In this document: one piece after another, positions 8,371 through 18,221 of the stretch | How positions within the stretch are numbered: position 1 is the first letter of the stretch | Layout of the letters: every line of letters starts with the position of its first letter | Source: Chamaesiphon minutus PCC 6605 | Lineage (GTDB): Bacteria; Cyanobacteriota; Cyanobacteriia; Cyanobacteriales; Chamaesiphonaceae | Assembly (NCBI RefSeq): GCF_000317145.1 | Contig: NC_019697.1 | Span: 124,001-188,000, forward strand | Length of the DNA stretch: 64,000 nt | Direction of reading: 5' to 3' | Position numbers and translations under genes: made by a program | The notes under the pieces: generated by a model | Told to the model about the DNA's origin: nothing | Databases searched by the model: none | What the model saw: only the letters and a program-made list of their open reading frames with translations

Positions 8371-9594
8371 TTGCTGTTAGCAGTTAAGTATCGCCCGATC
8401 GTTAGTTGGCATTTTGTGTGTAACTCGATCGACACAGGGGGTACTATAATATATGTCCGATTTACTCTACAACTAATTCCTTTGAACTCAAGTTGCTCGA
8501 AAGTCGTGCCGAGTCGCCAGCCTCTTACTGACTGGCAAAAAACGGGTCTGAAATTGACTTCTAGTCAGCAAGGGCGGGATGTGGTACTCGCGATCGATTT
8601 GACTGGAAGTGTACGATTGAATGATGAAGGGAGATTGCGCCTGAAGCAGATTATTCAGGATAGTTTGCGTCCCGGCGATGCGGTATATGTTGCGCCATTT
8701 GCATCGACTGTAAACCCGTTGCAACCGCAAATAGATTGTTTAGCAGCAGATGCGGCAATTCCTTTTAGTGGCAAGCCAGCCGATATCGAGCGAATTCTTC
8801 AGAAATTACCGCTCGAATCTAGCGACGCGCTCCAGAATACTGATATTCAGATTGCGGAGGCGACAATTTATAAGGGGTTGGCGCAGTTAAATCAGTGTCG
8901 GCTCACTGCGAACAAACCAGTGAGAACGCAGTCGGTAGTATGGATTACGGATGCGCCGCTGTTAACCAAACCAGGCATCGCATCGGCTGTCTGGGTAGAG
9001 ACGCCTGCCAGTAGCCCTTATCGCCAGCAAAATTCGGCACAGAGTCAGGAGCGACAAGCGTGGATCGATGCTTTACCGCTAAAATTGCGATCGCAAAACA
9101 TCGGTAACTATAACTTGAGCGTGGTGGATATCGCGCCGACGGTGCAGGAATTTTGCACGCCAGCACCAGGTGGGCAAGAAACTTGCTTGATTGATAGTTA
9201 TTTATTCCAACAGCTTTGGTTGCCAGTTTTGCTGAGTTCTGTGGGCATATTAACAGCACTGGCGGGTGGTATTTGGTGGTTTAGATATTGGCGGAGTCTC
9301 CAGCAAGCTTGGAAGCTGACGATTGCGGATGAAAGCGACTCGGAGCATCAGATTTGTTATCTTCGCAATCGGCAACGGCTGGGCATTGGCAGCGATATCG
9401 AATGTCAGGGGCACGATATTCGCGGTTATTTGAGGCGAGAAGGAAATCGGTTATTCCTGGAGCCGAGTGATGAGTTGCCAATTCATTACCAAAATCGCGA
9501 AGTCACTCAACGTCAGATCCTTACAGGCAGATGTATTCGGCTCCATTATCCTCACAAGTCTCGCGATTTGGAACTAATTATTACGATTAGCTAA
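8371..9594 (+). CDS. Membrane-anchored VWA-domain protein with FHA-like C-terminus
   Basis: 407 residues from a TTG start that I do not trust: there is no in-frame ATG for the first 75 codons, and GTG codons occur at residues 16 and 46. A von Willebrand A domain runs from about 70 to 260, with a variant MIDAS motif DLTGS (76-80) followed by a PGDAVYVAPFAS strand. A single membrane helix lies at about 283-304, followed by basic residues (RYWR), which places the last 100 residues in the cytoplasm. That tail has RLGIGSDIEC...LxLEPSD...LTGRCIRLHY, reminiscent of a phosphopeptide-binding FHA fold (inference). It precedes the tubulin-like gene on the same strand with a 275-base gap. VWA domains bind partners through metal. 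Confidence 0.7.
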   Translation: MLLAVKYRPIVSWHFVCNSIDTGGTIIYVRFTLQLIPLNSSCSKVVPSRQPLTDWQKTGLKLTSSQQGRDVVLAIDLTGSVRLNDEGRLRLKQIIQDSLRPGDAVYVAPFASTVNPLQPQIDCLAADAAIPFSGKPADIERILQKLPLESSDALQNTDIQIAEATIYKGLAQLNQCRLTANKPVRTQSVVWITDAPLLTKPGIASAVWVETPASSPYRQQNSAQSQERQAWIDALPLKLRSQNIGNYNLSVVDIAPTVQEFCTPAPGGQETCLIDSYLFQQLWLPVLLSSVGILTALAGGIWWFRYWRSLQQAWKLTIADESDSEHQICYLRNRQRLGIGSDIECQGHDIRGYLRREGNRLFLEPSDELPIHYQNREVTQRQILTGRCIRLHYPHKSRDLELIITIS

Positions 9595-9596
9595 AC

Positions 9597-9641
9597 CGGG
9601 GCGCGGAGAGCGGGGCGTGGGGCGCGGGGCGCGGGGAGATA
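9597..9641 (+). repeat. G-rich low-complexity tract
   Basis: Runs of GGGG separated by CGC, AGA and CGTG directly after the VWA stop codon. The tract could form G-quadruplexes. Similar GCGGGGAGCGGGG blocks occur near 40585, 45068, 48492 and throughout 59467-59572. Confidence 0.6.
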
Positions 9642-9869
9642 ATGCCGTATATTAAATTAGCAACACCAAATTTTAGATACTTACTATAGTGGTTCTCAAG
9701 CTAGTAAGGTATATTGACGCCTAACCACTAACCACTCACTCCATCGACTCCATACCTCATCAACGAGGGAATGGCTATACTCCAAGTTATCAATTAGTAA
9801 ATTAAACTCAAACCCTTTCCCTTTTTGCCCTGAATTCACTAAATTTCGCTGCAAACTACCTTAACAATT

Positions 9870-12800
9870 ATGTCTCAAACTATCCAGAGAACTCTGTGCA
9901 TTGGCTTAGGCGGTACGGGACGCGATGTGTTGATGCAGATTCGGCGGCTGATAATCGATCGATATGGGAGGCTAGATGCTTTGCCAGTGGTGGGTTTCGT
10001 TCATATCGATGCGGATAAGGGGGCGAGTGATATTTCGGGTTTGAGTACGGGAAATAGTTATCGGGGTGAAAATATTTTGTTTACACCTGCCGAGCGTGTG
10101 ATTGCGACGATGACTAGTCAGGAAATCGACCAATTGCTGGGTGGATTGGAGCAACAGGGTGAATTCGACCGTAAAAGTCCTTACGACCATATTAAATCCT
10201 GGTTGCCACCTCAACTAATTCGGAATGTAAAGGCGATCGAAGATGGTGCGGGTGGGATTCGCCCGGTGGGGCGGCTATCTTTCTTTCACAATTATCGCAA
10301 GATTAAAGCCGCGATCGAGACGGCTGAAAATCGCACTAGAGGGCACGAGCAAGCGATGCTAGGGCATGGATTTAGTGTCGAGCCAGGTTTGAACATTTTT
10401 GTAGTCGGCTCGTTATGTGGCGGCACTGGCAGCGGGATGTTTTTGGATGTGGCGTATGCGCTGCGCAAGGCTTACGGAGATATTGAGAATAAATTAGTCG
10501 GCTACTGGATAATTAGCCCGGAACTCTATGGCGATACGCCGAGCATGAATGCCAATGTCTATGCTGCACTGAAGGAATTAAATCATTATGCAGCTAGTAA
10601 TACGCGGTTTGAAGCTTGTTACGACCCCCAGCAGCTCGTGAATATTAATGAGGATCGTCCGCCATTTGATTTTACTTACATCCTCTCCAATCGCACGGCG
10701 ACAGATTATCGCATTCTGGATAAAAATAAGCTCTGTAATGTTGTCGCTCACAAAATTTTCCTCGACTTTGGCGATGAGTTGACTTCGGTAATTAAGAGTC
10801 AAAAAGACAATTTTCGGGATAAACTTACGCGCTTAGACAGTCATCCTCGGCGAAATATTCAACGCTATTTGACATTTGGATTGGCAAAAATCTATTCGCC
10901 CCAAGATCGGATTGGTAAAATGGCACTGACGAAAGTCAGTCAGCGATTGGTAAAATTTTGGCTTAAAGGGATCGGGCAAAGTCCAGATCCGGGGCTATTA
11001 TTAAATCGCTTTTTATCGAAGTGGGGCGACTCGGATCTAGAGCGCGCATTCCCGTATCGGTTGCAAGGGATGGTGCTGGATAATGGCAAAACATTCGTGC
11101 AAGCTCTGAAGGCTTGGGGGACAAAAATAGAGCAAGAAATTGGGCTGGTGCAAAAACCGGACGATCGATCTCAACTACTATTACAATTACGCAGTGAAAC
11201 TCGCGCCCAATTTCGGAAAGTTCAGCCGGGAGAAAGTGACGATATTCGCGGTGCGTGGTTGACTCGTATTCAAAAAACACAACCTCAACTTACCAATTCG
11301 ATCGTTAATGAGATCGGGCAATTCTTTGGTGAGTTATTGACGCCATCGCATCCAGAATTTTCGCTCAATAGTGCGCGAGGTTGGCTCGAAGCGATCTTGA
11401 CGCAGATTAATGATTATCAACGCGGTTTGGAAGATTATATTCAAACTAAAGATGGTTTAGCTACGCCCGAAGATCTCGATACTCAATGGCGAAGTGCCGA
11501 GCGAAGGCTGCAAGATCTGGAGGAAAAGAAAGGATTTTTGGGGGTATTAGATAATAACAAACAGAAAAATAAAGATTTTCAGGTAGAAGCAACTCAAATC
11601 GTTACGAATACGAAGAAGTTAATTCAGGAAAACTTCGATTATCAACTGCATAAATCAGCTTTAGTTATTGCGACAGAAGTTTCGAGCTTCATTCGAGCGC
11701 TAATTCAACAAGCTGGTACGCTGTCTCAATTATTAACATCTGTAGAGCGCAACTTTGAAAAGTGCGCCGAAGATCTAGAACGACTCAATACCGACGGTAT
11801 CACGGGAGAAGCTTTATTCTCACCAGAGGATGCGAATACTTGCTATCTGGATTTCTTACCCGAACAAAATGAGAAAGCCATTCTCATCGATATTAGCGGT
11901 CAAATTCTCACCGATAAATTCATCTTTGTTGAGAAGTCATTATTATACTTCCTGGTACAAGTTACCGATGAAGAAAAGGTAGCAACTAGCTCGATTCGTT
12001 ATCAAGTGCGATCGCCAGATGTAGACGATCGATCATTAGGCACTAATATTACAGCCACGATCGATAAGATCTTTGGCACTCAAGCAATCGGCTCGTTACA
12101 GCCAGTGATGGCGAGATTTCTCCAGAAATATCCGCTGGCTTCTGGTAATGCCGAACGACGAATGCGTCAAATTATTAGTGAAGCCCAACCCTTACTACCA
12201 TTATTAGTCAGAGACGGACATTTTTATGAGGATGGTGGTAATAAGTCAGAGATAATTGCCTTCACCCGCACTGACGATCGATCGAGTCAACAACTGCAAG
12301 AATTACTAACCAGAAATGTCGGCATTGCCGAATCAACAATTAAATCCATTCAAAATAATAGCGAGATCGTCATTGTCAATGAGTATGCAGCTTTTCCCCT
12401 ACGGTTGATTCAAGGAATCGATCGAATGCGCGAACACTACGATCGCGAATACTCGCAAAATCGATCGCGAATTCACAACGATTATCGGCAAGTTTTCTCA
12501 GAAATTATTCCACCTGATGCACGGCGGATGGAAGAGATGCAAGATGCTTTTTATGCTTGCTTAGCTTTTGGCATATTAACAGCACAAGATAACTGTTATC
12601 TCTATGAAATTGAGGATGAATTTGGTATTAGCAAAAACTCCATTCAACTAAGTTTAGTGTGGAGCGAAGCATTAGAACAGATCTCCAAAGCTGTTGGTAT
12701 CGCTAATAGCCTCAACGCTCGTCGGAAAGATATTATTACTGAAATTCAAACCGATCCCAGTCAGTGGCAAGATCTATATTTACCCCGACTCAAAACCTTT

Positions 12801-13055
12801 ATTCAGTATGTGGTGGGACTTCCCAGAGAACACCCCAACTACCCCGAAATTGGCATTGTTTGGGGTGAAGATATGACGATCGATCGAGCGGCTACTGAAG
12901 GGATTTTGAAACGGTTGTGGGGCTATTTGGACAAGTTAGCTAAAACAAATTTGGTTAATTCTAGTAAAACTCTCCAGGCTCAACGTCCCACGACTCAAGA
13001 CCGAGAGTCTTCGCTGGGGGAAATCGATGCTGATATCATCGATCCTCGTGTTTGA
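9870..13055 (+). CDS. Large tubulin/FtsZ-like GTPase-domain protein
   Basis: 1061 residues. The N-terminus has a Rossmann glycine loop CIGLGGTGRDVL (residues about 10-21), followed by the tubulin/FtsZ signature GGTGSGM at 184-190 in the context IFVVGSLCGGTGSGMFLD, where the GTP phosphates bind. The tubulin-like region seems to span roughly 1-320. The remaining 740 residues are mostly helical with charged coiled-coil stretches, far beyond the size of FtsZ. It is not FtsZ: the sequence around the signature differs and no FtsZ T7-loop motif is obvious. Makarova and Koonin (2010) described an FtsZ-like family linked to a VWA protein and OmpA-type membrane proteins, proposed as a membrane-remodelling system. 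The neighbours here (VWA upstream; MotA- and OmpA-like downstream) fit that description. Confidence 0.8.
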   Translation: MSQTIQRTLCIGLGGTGRDVLMQIRRLIIDRYGRLDALPVVGFVHIDADKGASDISGLSTGNSYRGENILFTPAERVIATMTSQEIDQLLGGLEQQGEFDRKSPYDHIKSWLPPQLIRNVKAIEDGAGGIRPVGRLSFFHNYRKIKAAIETAENRTRGHEQAMLGHGFSVEPGLNIFVVGSLCGGTGSGMFLDVAYALRKAYGDIENKLVGYWIISPELYGDTPSMNANVYAALKELNHYAASNTRFEACYDPQQLVNINEDRPPFDFTYILSNRTATDYRILDKNKLCNVVAHKIFLDFGDELTSVIKSQKDNFRDKLTRLDSHPRRNIQRYLTFGLAKIYSPQDRIGKMALTKVSQRLVKFWLKGIGQSPDPGLLLNRFLSKWGDSDLERAFPYRLQGMVLDNGKTFVQALKAWGTKIEQEIGLVQKPDDRSQLLLQLRSETRAQFRKVQPGESDDIRGAWLTRIQKTQPQLTNSIVNEIGQFFGELLTPSHPEFSLNSARGWLEAILTQINDYQRGLEDYIQTKDGLATPEDLDTQWRSAERRLQDLEEKKGFLGVLDNNKQKNKDFQVEATQIVTNTKKLIQENFDYQLHKSALVIATEVSSFIRALIQQAGTLSQLLTSVERNFEKCAEDLERLNTDGITGEALFSPEDANTCYLDFLPEQNEKAILIDISGQILTDKFIFVEKSLLYFLVQVTDEEKVATSSIRYQVRSPDVDDRSLGTNITATIDKIFGTQAIGSLQPVMARFLQKYPLASGNAERRMRQIISEAQPLLPLLVRDGHFYEDGGNKSEIIAFTRTDDRSSQQLQELLTRNVGIAESTIKSIQNNSEIVIVNEYAAFPLRLIQGIDRMREHYDREYSQNRSRIHNDYRQVFSEIIPPDARRMEEMQDAFYACLAFGILTAQDNCYLYEIEDEFGISKNSIQLSLVWSEALEQISKAVGIANSLNARRKDIITEIQTDPSQWQDLYLPRLKTFIQYVVGLPREHPNYPEIGIVWGEDMTIDRAATEGILKRLWGYLDKLAKTNLVNSSKTLQAQRPTTQDRESSLGEIDADIIDPRV

Positions 13056-13322
13056 GGGGGTGCTGCTAGCCCGTTTGAAAAGGCTGTATGCGAGATTGTT
13101 CGGAGGCGGAAATCTCACCCACCCCGCCCTACGGGCACCCCTCCCAGGAGGGGATTTACCCACCCTGCCCTAATTCCTTCACTTCGTGACGCTACGCGAA
13201 CGGAAAGGCTGTGCCTACGGCAGGCTGCGCCAACGCCAACGGGTACCCTTCCCAGGAGGGGATTTTCTACACCAGCCCTCCGCTTTACAAGGGAGTAGGT
13301 AAAAAGCCCCCCCCTTATAAGG

Positions 13323-13556
13323 CTACCGTGTATACACAAGTCTGATTGACTTCGTTTCTAGATCTAAATCTCCCAAACCCCCTTAAAAAGGGGGCTAAGA
13401 TCCGGTCAAAGTCCCCCTTGAAAAGGGGGATTTAGCGGCTCCCGTAACTCCTTTGGAGTGGCTGCGCCAACGTCGGGTTCCCCGACGGATTAGGGAGACA
13501 AGACAGGGGGATTTCTAGGGTTTTCGCTTCCCTCCAGACTTGTGTATACACGGTAG
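13323..13556 (-). mobile_element. MITE-like element, copy 2 (234 bp, inverted)
   Basis: Same 22-bp terminal inverted repeats and same length as copy 1. It is flanked by CCTTATAAGG (13313-13322) and CCTTTATAAGG (13557-13567): a 10-bp duplication with one extra T. It differs from copy 3 at only two positions. The target was a GC-rich palindrome (CCCCCTTATAAGG...). The element separates the tubulin-like gene from the MotA-like gene. The rest of the gap 13056-13661 holds other GC-rich repeats (CCCTACGGGCACCCCTCCCA and similar) and no gene. Confidence 0.92.
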
Positions 13557-13661
13557 CCTTTATAAGGGGGGGTTGGGGGGGTAATACTACTCGAAACGTA
13601 GCAATTAGATTTTTAAAAACCGTCCGAACTAGATATCTACCATTAATTCGATCGATAACAA

Positions 13662-15647
13662 ATGCAAATATTTACCTCAATCCCACTAGAAACTAAGCTA
13701 GCCATCTTAGTTGCAGTCATCTTACCTGCGATCGTGGTATTTTATTTACGGATTAGTCTCTACCAAAGACTTCAAGACCTAAATCAGAAAATCTCTCGCT
13801 TACTAATTAGCGGTGAAGCAGAAGGAATTCAGCCGGAGATCGTCAAGCGACTGCGAAGTCGATATCAGCAGGCAAGTCAAAAGTTAGAGCATGTGAATAC
13901 GATCGCTTTAATCGATAGCGTTTATCAGGATGAAACAATTGCTTATGGTAAAGTTAAAATCGAGTACGATCGGTTAGACAATATCACCAAAGTATTACCT
14001 AACTTATTAATTGCTTTTGGGTTAATCGGGACTTTTTTTGGCATTACTAATAACTTAACTAATATCTCAGAGATCGTCACGGGCTTCAGTCAAAGTAACC
14101 CAGATATTAGTAAGTTAGTGCAAGGATTGCAATCGCCGTTGCAAGATATGGGGATTGCTTTTTCGACCAGTTTATTTGGATTATTATTCGGCTCGGCATT
14201 AACTATAATTAATACTGCTTACAATACCAATATTGCTAAATCCAAATTGATGGCTGGACTCGAAGATTATCTCGACAATATTTATAAGCCAACTGTCGAA
14301 GGCAATACGCGGCTGGATCTGGCGATCGAGCGGATGGTAAGGCAACAGCAAGAGTTTCTGACTAGATTTCATGAAAATGTCGGTGCGGCATTAGAAAGAT
14401 CGTTTGGGAAAGCTGCTAGTCAAATTGCCGAAGAGTGTAGCAGAATAAATAAGATTGCCGAAAATGTCTATACAAATTTCTCAAATGCAGCGGGAACGAT
14501 TTCTACAGGCGCGACTACCTTTCAACAAGCAGCCACATCGCTCGAACATCAGACTAAAACTCTCGCCGAATCGCTAACTGGATTTAAAACTGGTGCAGAC
14601 ACATTTAAACTAGCGGCAAACCAAATCGAACATAATAATATCGTCCAAAATCTCGATCGAGTATTAGCACAACTCCACACCAATCAACAAGCCTTTACTA
14701 ATTCTACCCAAACTCTACAAACATCCCTCGTTGGCATTGGAGCCAGCAACCAAGTTGCCGCACAATTAGCACAACAAGTTTACCAAACCTGGCAAACTTC
14801 TACTACCCAAATTGCTACAGCATCTGAAACTATCGGCACTAGTGCTGCCATGTTTCAAAAATCGGCTACCGCACTGGAAACTCAAACACAGACGTTTTTA
14901 GATGCAATTCCCCAGCTTCAATCTGGAATCGAAAGCTTTGCCACAGCCGCAAATAAAGTCAAGACCAATAATATCATCAAACATCTCAATAGTTTAGTCG
15001 AAAATCTCGCCGTTACCCAATCAGCATTTACTAACTCGACTCAAACTTTGACAGATAGCGTCGCCGAAATTACGAGTAGCAATCAACAAACTAATGAAAT
15101 TGCCGATCGAGTTTATCAAAGCTTAGAAAAAACTACCACAAGCATCCAATCGGGGGCAAATACCTTCGTTAATGCCGCTCAAATCGTCCGTGATAGTTCG
15201 ATCGCTATCGAGCTAGCTAACGCCGCTGACAAATGGCAAAATGCCCAGACTGAGTTTGCGAATTCTACAGCAGTCTTCAGTCAAGCATCACAAAATATTC
15301 AGCCGATTGTCACCAGATTAGAACCAGCAATTGCCTCGATCGATCGAGCTATCAATACGATCGATCGCTTCGGCTCGGAAGTAGTCAATCTGAGTCAAAA
15401 TACCGCCCAAATTTCGGAATCGACTCAGACTGCGATTGCTGGATTCGATCGCAATTATCAAAAAGTATTGCACAGTACCGACCTATCCATTCAAGAAATT
15501 AATATTATCAATCGAGCCAACTGGCAATCGCTAATAGATCTGTTAGAGCCAAAAATTCAAGCAGACAAAGAGTCTTTACGAAAATTACTAGCAGTAATTG
15601 ATAAATTAGATCTAATCGTCTCAAATATTGGCATCGACAAAGCATAG
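13662..15647 (+). CDS. MotA/TolQ/ExbB-family protein with long helical tail (ZorA-like)
   Basis: 661 residues. One membrane helix at about 10-28 is followed by a cytoplasmic helical stretch. Two more helices lie at about 112-133 (LPNLLIAFGLIGTFFGITNN) and 165-190 (GIAFSTSLFGLLFGSALTII), the conserved MotA/TolQ/ExbB channel pair. From about 225 to the end the protein is a long helical, Gln/Thr/Ser-rich coiled coil with an imperfect repeat of about 130 residues (AFTNSTQTL occurs twice in it; compare FKLAANQIEHNN with FATAANKVKTNN). This shape, a stator core plus long tail, is that of ZorA in Zorya defence systems. The gap to the OmpA-like gene is 35 bases, so the two are a stator pair. Inner membrane. 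Confidence 0.8.
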   Translation: MQIFTSIPLETKLAILVAVILPAIVVFYLRISLYQRLQDLNQKISRLLISGEAEGIQPEIVKRLRSRYQQASQKLEHVNTIALIDSVYQDETIAYGKVKIEYDRLDNITKVLPNLLIAFGLIGTFFGITNNLTNISEIVTGFSQSNPDISKLVQGLQSPLQDMGIAFSTSLFGLLFGSALTIINTAYNTNIAKSKLMAGLEDYLDNIYKPTVEGNTRLDLAIERMVRQQQEFLTRFHENVGAALERSFGKAASQIAEECSRINKIAENVYTNFSNAAGTISTGATTFQQAATSLEHQTKTLAESLTGFKTGADTFKLAANQIEHNNIVQNLDRVLAQLHTNQQAFTNSTQTLQTSLVGIGASNQVAAQLAQQVYQTWQTSTTQIATASETIGTSAAMFQKSATALETQTQTFLDAIPQLQSGIESFATAANKVKTNNIIKHLNSLVENLAVTQSAFTNSTQTLTDSVAEITSSNQQTNEIADRVYQSLEKTTTSIQSGANTFVNAAQIVRDSSIAIELANAADKWQNAQTEFANSTAVFSQASQNIQPIVTRLEPAIASIDRAINTIDRFGSEVVNLSQNTAQISESTQTAIAGFDRNYQKVLHSTDLSIQEINIINRANWQSLIDLLEPKIQADKESLRKLLAVIDKLDLIVSNIGIDKA

Positions 15648-15682
15648 CAACAGCGATCTATTCAGAATTCATTCAAAATATT

Positions 15683-16300
15683 ATGTCTAGAAGATTAGTT
15701 AGATCTACCGATGAAGAGGAATTAAATATCTTTCAAGCATTTACCGATCTAATGTCCAATGCTTTTATGATTATGAGCTTTTTATTATTGATTAGTTTAT
15801 TGCAGTCAATATCGATTGCTAAAAAACTCGAATCTGCATCCCCAATTATCATCGATGAAAAGTCTGGCAACTTCAAATTTCCGTCGGGAAGTGCCGAACT
15901 AACTCCAGACTTACAAAAATACATTCAAAATACCATCTTACCCGAAATCATCAAAGCCACAGCCAAAGGCAATATTGACTTTATCCAAATTATCGGTCAC
16001 ACCGATAGTCAGGGAGTTAGCAATGCTAGTAACCTAGATAATAAACTCACCGCAGCAGCTACTGGCACCGAACGAATTAATAATTTAAAAGCTGGTTCTA
16101 ATACCGATCTAGGACTGATGAGGGCAGTAGCAGTAGTCCAGTTTTTAAATACCAAGGGATTGAATAAAGTTAGGTTTAGAGCTTATTCTGCTGGTCAATT
16201 ATATCTACCTTCGGGCGAACTTGCCAAGATCGATCGCGATGCCGATGATACTAGACGCCGGATTGAAATTCGCTTTATTCCATATGGACAGAAGAAATAA
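15683..16300 (+). CDS. MotB/OmpA-family peptidoglycan-binding stator subunit (ZorB-like)
   Basis: 205 residues. A short N-terminal tail is followed by one membrane helix (about 23-43, LMSNAFMIMSFLLLISLLQ), preceded by Asp22, which sits where the proton-carrying aspartate of MotB/ZorB lies. The OmpA-like domain follows: FKFPSGSAELTPDLQ, IQIIGHTDSQG, LMRAVAVVQFL, and the peptidoglycan-binding end DADDTRRRIEIRFIPY. It pairs with the MotA-like protein just upstream. As a pair they should form an ion-driven, cell-wall-anchored motor; what it drives is unknown, and the tubulin-like protein is the obvious candidate partner. Confidence 0.85.
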   Translation: MSRRLVRSTDEEELNIFQAFTDLMSNAFMIMSFLLLISLLQSISIAKKLESASPIIIDEKSGNFKFPSGSAELTPDLQKYIQNTILPEIIKATAKGNIDFIQIIGHTDSQGVSNASNLDNKLTAAATGTERINNLKAGSNTDLGLMRAVAVVQFLNTKGLNKVRFRAYSAGQLYLPSGELAKIDRDADDTRRRIEIRFIPYGQKK

Positions 16301-16357
16301 GCACGGTTTGGTTTCGATCGATCCAAAATCTCCTAATTCCCATTACCAACGCCTCAC

Positions 16358-16561
16358 TTAAAAGCCTTCGCATAAATCTTGTAATGCGATCGATCTCCAT
16401 CGCGAAAATACTATTTCACCGTGGTGAATGGAGTCGGGTGGACAAGCAATTCGATACACAATCTTTTTGTTAGCATTGCGTATCTTTGCTGGATGAGACT
16501 CTATCAGCTTTTGGGTATTAAATGTATGGCGAAAACTTAAATTATCTGCTAAATTATTCAT
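16358..16561 (-). CDS. Hypothetical 67-residue protein
   Basis: I do not recognise this protein. It has a basic middle (HPAKIRNANKKIVYRIACPP), then HHGEIVFSRWRSIALQDLCEGF, which looks like real protein rather than shadow sequence because nothing overlaps it. No membrane segment or signal. It lies between the OmpA-like gene and pyrB, convergent with the former and upstream of the latter's 3' end. Support is only the open frame and its plausible composition. Confidence 0.45.
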   Translation of the reverse strand: MNNLADNLSFRHTFNTQKLIESHPAKIRNANKKIVYRIACPPDSIHHGEIVFSRWRSIALQDLCEGF

Positions 16562-16607
16562 GCGATCGAGAAGATAAGCGATAGTACGGATTACTCATTG
16601 TAACAAT

Positions 16608-17609
16608 TCAGCTATTATTCTTGGTATTACCCATTAGATAAAGTAGTGCCATCCTCACTGCTACGCCATTATTAACCTGCTCGGCAATCAAGCTCAAGTT
16701 CAGGTCGTCCATCAGATCTGAAGTAATTTCTACCCCGCGATTAGTCGGCCCTGGGTGAAGAACTTTGACATTGGGATGACATAATTTTAATCGATCGCGC
16801 GTGATGCCATAATGTTGGTGATATTCGCGCAAACTGGGTAACAAATGGTCTGTCATCCGCTCTTGTTGGAGCCGTAATGTCATCACAAAATCAGCATCTT
16901 GCAGCGCGGGTTCGACTTGCCAATGGACGAATAAATTAGAGTTTTCAATGTCAGTTCTTGGCTCCCGGCAATAGTCGGCAAATTCAGCCGGGAGTAATGT
17001 CGGCGGCGCAGCCAGATGAACTTGAGCACCGCTAGCTGTCAGACTCCAAATATTCGATCGAGCAACCCGCGAATGTAAAATGTCCCCCACGATCGCAATT
17101 TTCTTGTCTTTTAGTAATGCCAATCGCGGATCGACCGGATCGATCGTCGCACAAATTGTGAGTAAATCTAATAAGGCTTGCGAAGGATGTTCGTGCTGTC
17201 CGTCGCCAGCATTTAAGATCCCAACTTTCATCCCCATGGCATCGAGTTCGGTTGCGATCGCATGAGGTACGCCAGCTTGCTTGTGACGGATTACCATTAA
17301 GTCAGCACCCATGGCTAGATAGGTTTTGGCAGTATCGAGAATGGTTTCACCTTTAGTTAGCGAAGAAGTAGCGGCGGCAAAATTGAGCGTATCGGCAGAA
17401 AGGCGTTTGGCGGCTAATTCAAAACTACTGCGGGTACGCGTGGAGGATTCAAAAAACAGATTGGCAACTACCCGTCCTTGGAGAGTAGGTACTTTCTTGA
17501 CGGGACGCGATAATACCTCCTTGAAGCTAGCTGCTGTCTGGAGGACGGTATCATACTCCGCTGGGGTAAAATCTGCTAATGATAGGATATGTCGGCGCGT
17601 CCAGGTCAT
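16608..17609 (-). CDS. pyrB: Aspartate carbamoyltransferase catalytic subunit
   Basis: 333 residues. Carbamoyl-phosphate binding motif [13 protein letters not shown] (about 53-65), the mobile-loop region [22 protein letters not shown], and the aspartate-side [12 protein letters not shown] are all present, as is the C-terminal [11 protein letters not shown]. It catalyses carbamoyl phosphate + aspartate to N-carbamoylaspartate, the first committed pyrimidine step. Cytosolic trimer. No pyrI is near, as is usual for cyanobacteria. Single gene; the next minus-strand gene upstream is a transposase. Confidence 0.97.
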   Translation of the reverse strand: MTWTRRHILSLADFTPAEYDTVLQTAASFKEVLSRPVKKVPTLQGRVVANLFFESSTRTRSSFELAAKRLSADTLNFAAATSSLTKGETILDTAKTYLAMGADLMVIRHKQAGVPHAIATELDAMGMKVGILNAGDGQHEHPSQALLDLLTICATIDPVDPRLALLKDKKIAIVGDILHSRVARSNIWSLTASGAQVHLAAPPTLLPAEFADYCREPRTDIENSNLFVHWQVEPALQDADFVMTLRLQQERMTDHLLPSLREYHQHYGITRDRLKLCHPNVKVLHPGPTNRGVEITSDLMDDLNLSLIAEQVNNGVAVRMALLYLMGNTKNNS

Positions 17610-17672
17610 TTTAGGGGATAGGGGATGATATTTCTTGAGGATCGGTAATGTTCGCTATCTAGATTTTAGACA

Positions 17673-18188
17673 TTATTGGATAGAGACATCTGGATATAGT
17701 GAATCTGTCTGCCAAGTTAGAGGGTTATCGCGAATATACTGCTGAATCTTCTGTAATGCGGAATCATCTCGCACGATATGTTCGTAATAATTGCGTTGCC
17801 ATAATCGTCGATCGAACGGTGTCCATCCTTGGTCTTTGACCCCACTAATATAAAGATCGGTAACAATTGATTTAAATGCACCAATTATTCTACCTAACGT
17901 CGGATGCTCGACCGAATTGGGTGAAATATAAATGATGCCATGAAAATGATTTGGCATCACTACAAATTCATCTAAAATAATAGCAGGAAATCTTTCAGGT
18001 AAAGCTAGCCATTCTTCTGATACCAACTTTCCGGCATCATTTAGTATCATTTCATGCTGTGAAATCGTCCCAAATAAACATTCCCGATTTTGGACGCAAA
18101 TAGTCACAAAATAAACAGCCGATCGACTATAATCAAAACCTTTCAGGCGAATCGAGCGGCGATGATGTTTGTCAGGATCGTAGGGCAT
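17673..18188 (-). CDS. REP-associated tyrosine transposase (RAYT, Y1 family)
   Basis: 171 residues, full length for RAYTs. It starts with RRSIRLKGFDYSRSAVYFVTIC, then the HUH metal site in EFVVMPNHFHGIIYI, and the C-terminal WQRNYYEHIVRDDSALQKIQQYIRDNP, where the Tyr of WQRNYYEHIVRD is the expected nucleophile region. These IS200-related enzymes cut single-stranded REP hairpins and are thought to spread REP sequences. Two REP-like repeats sit immediately 5' of the gene (18222-18439), and related sequences occur at 1083-1193 and 35990-36213. Looks intact. Confidence 0.88.
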   Translation of the reverse strand: MPYDPDKHHRRSIRLKGFDYSRSAVYFVTICVQNRECLFGTISQHEMILNDAGKLVSEEWLALPERFPAIILDEFVVMPNHFHGIIYISPNSVEHPTLGRIIGAFKSIVTDLYISGVKDQGWTPFDRRLWQRNYYEHIVRDDSALQKIQQYIRDNPLTWQTDSLYPDVSIQ

Positions 18189-18221
18189 AAAATATTAGGA
18201 CAATCGACATTGGTGCAGGGC

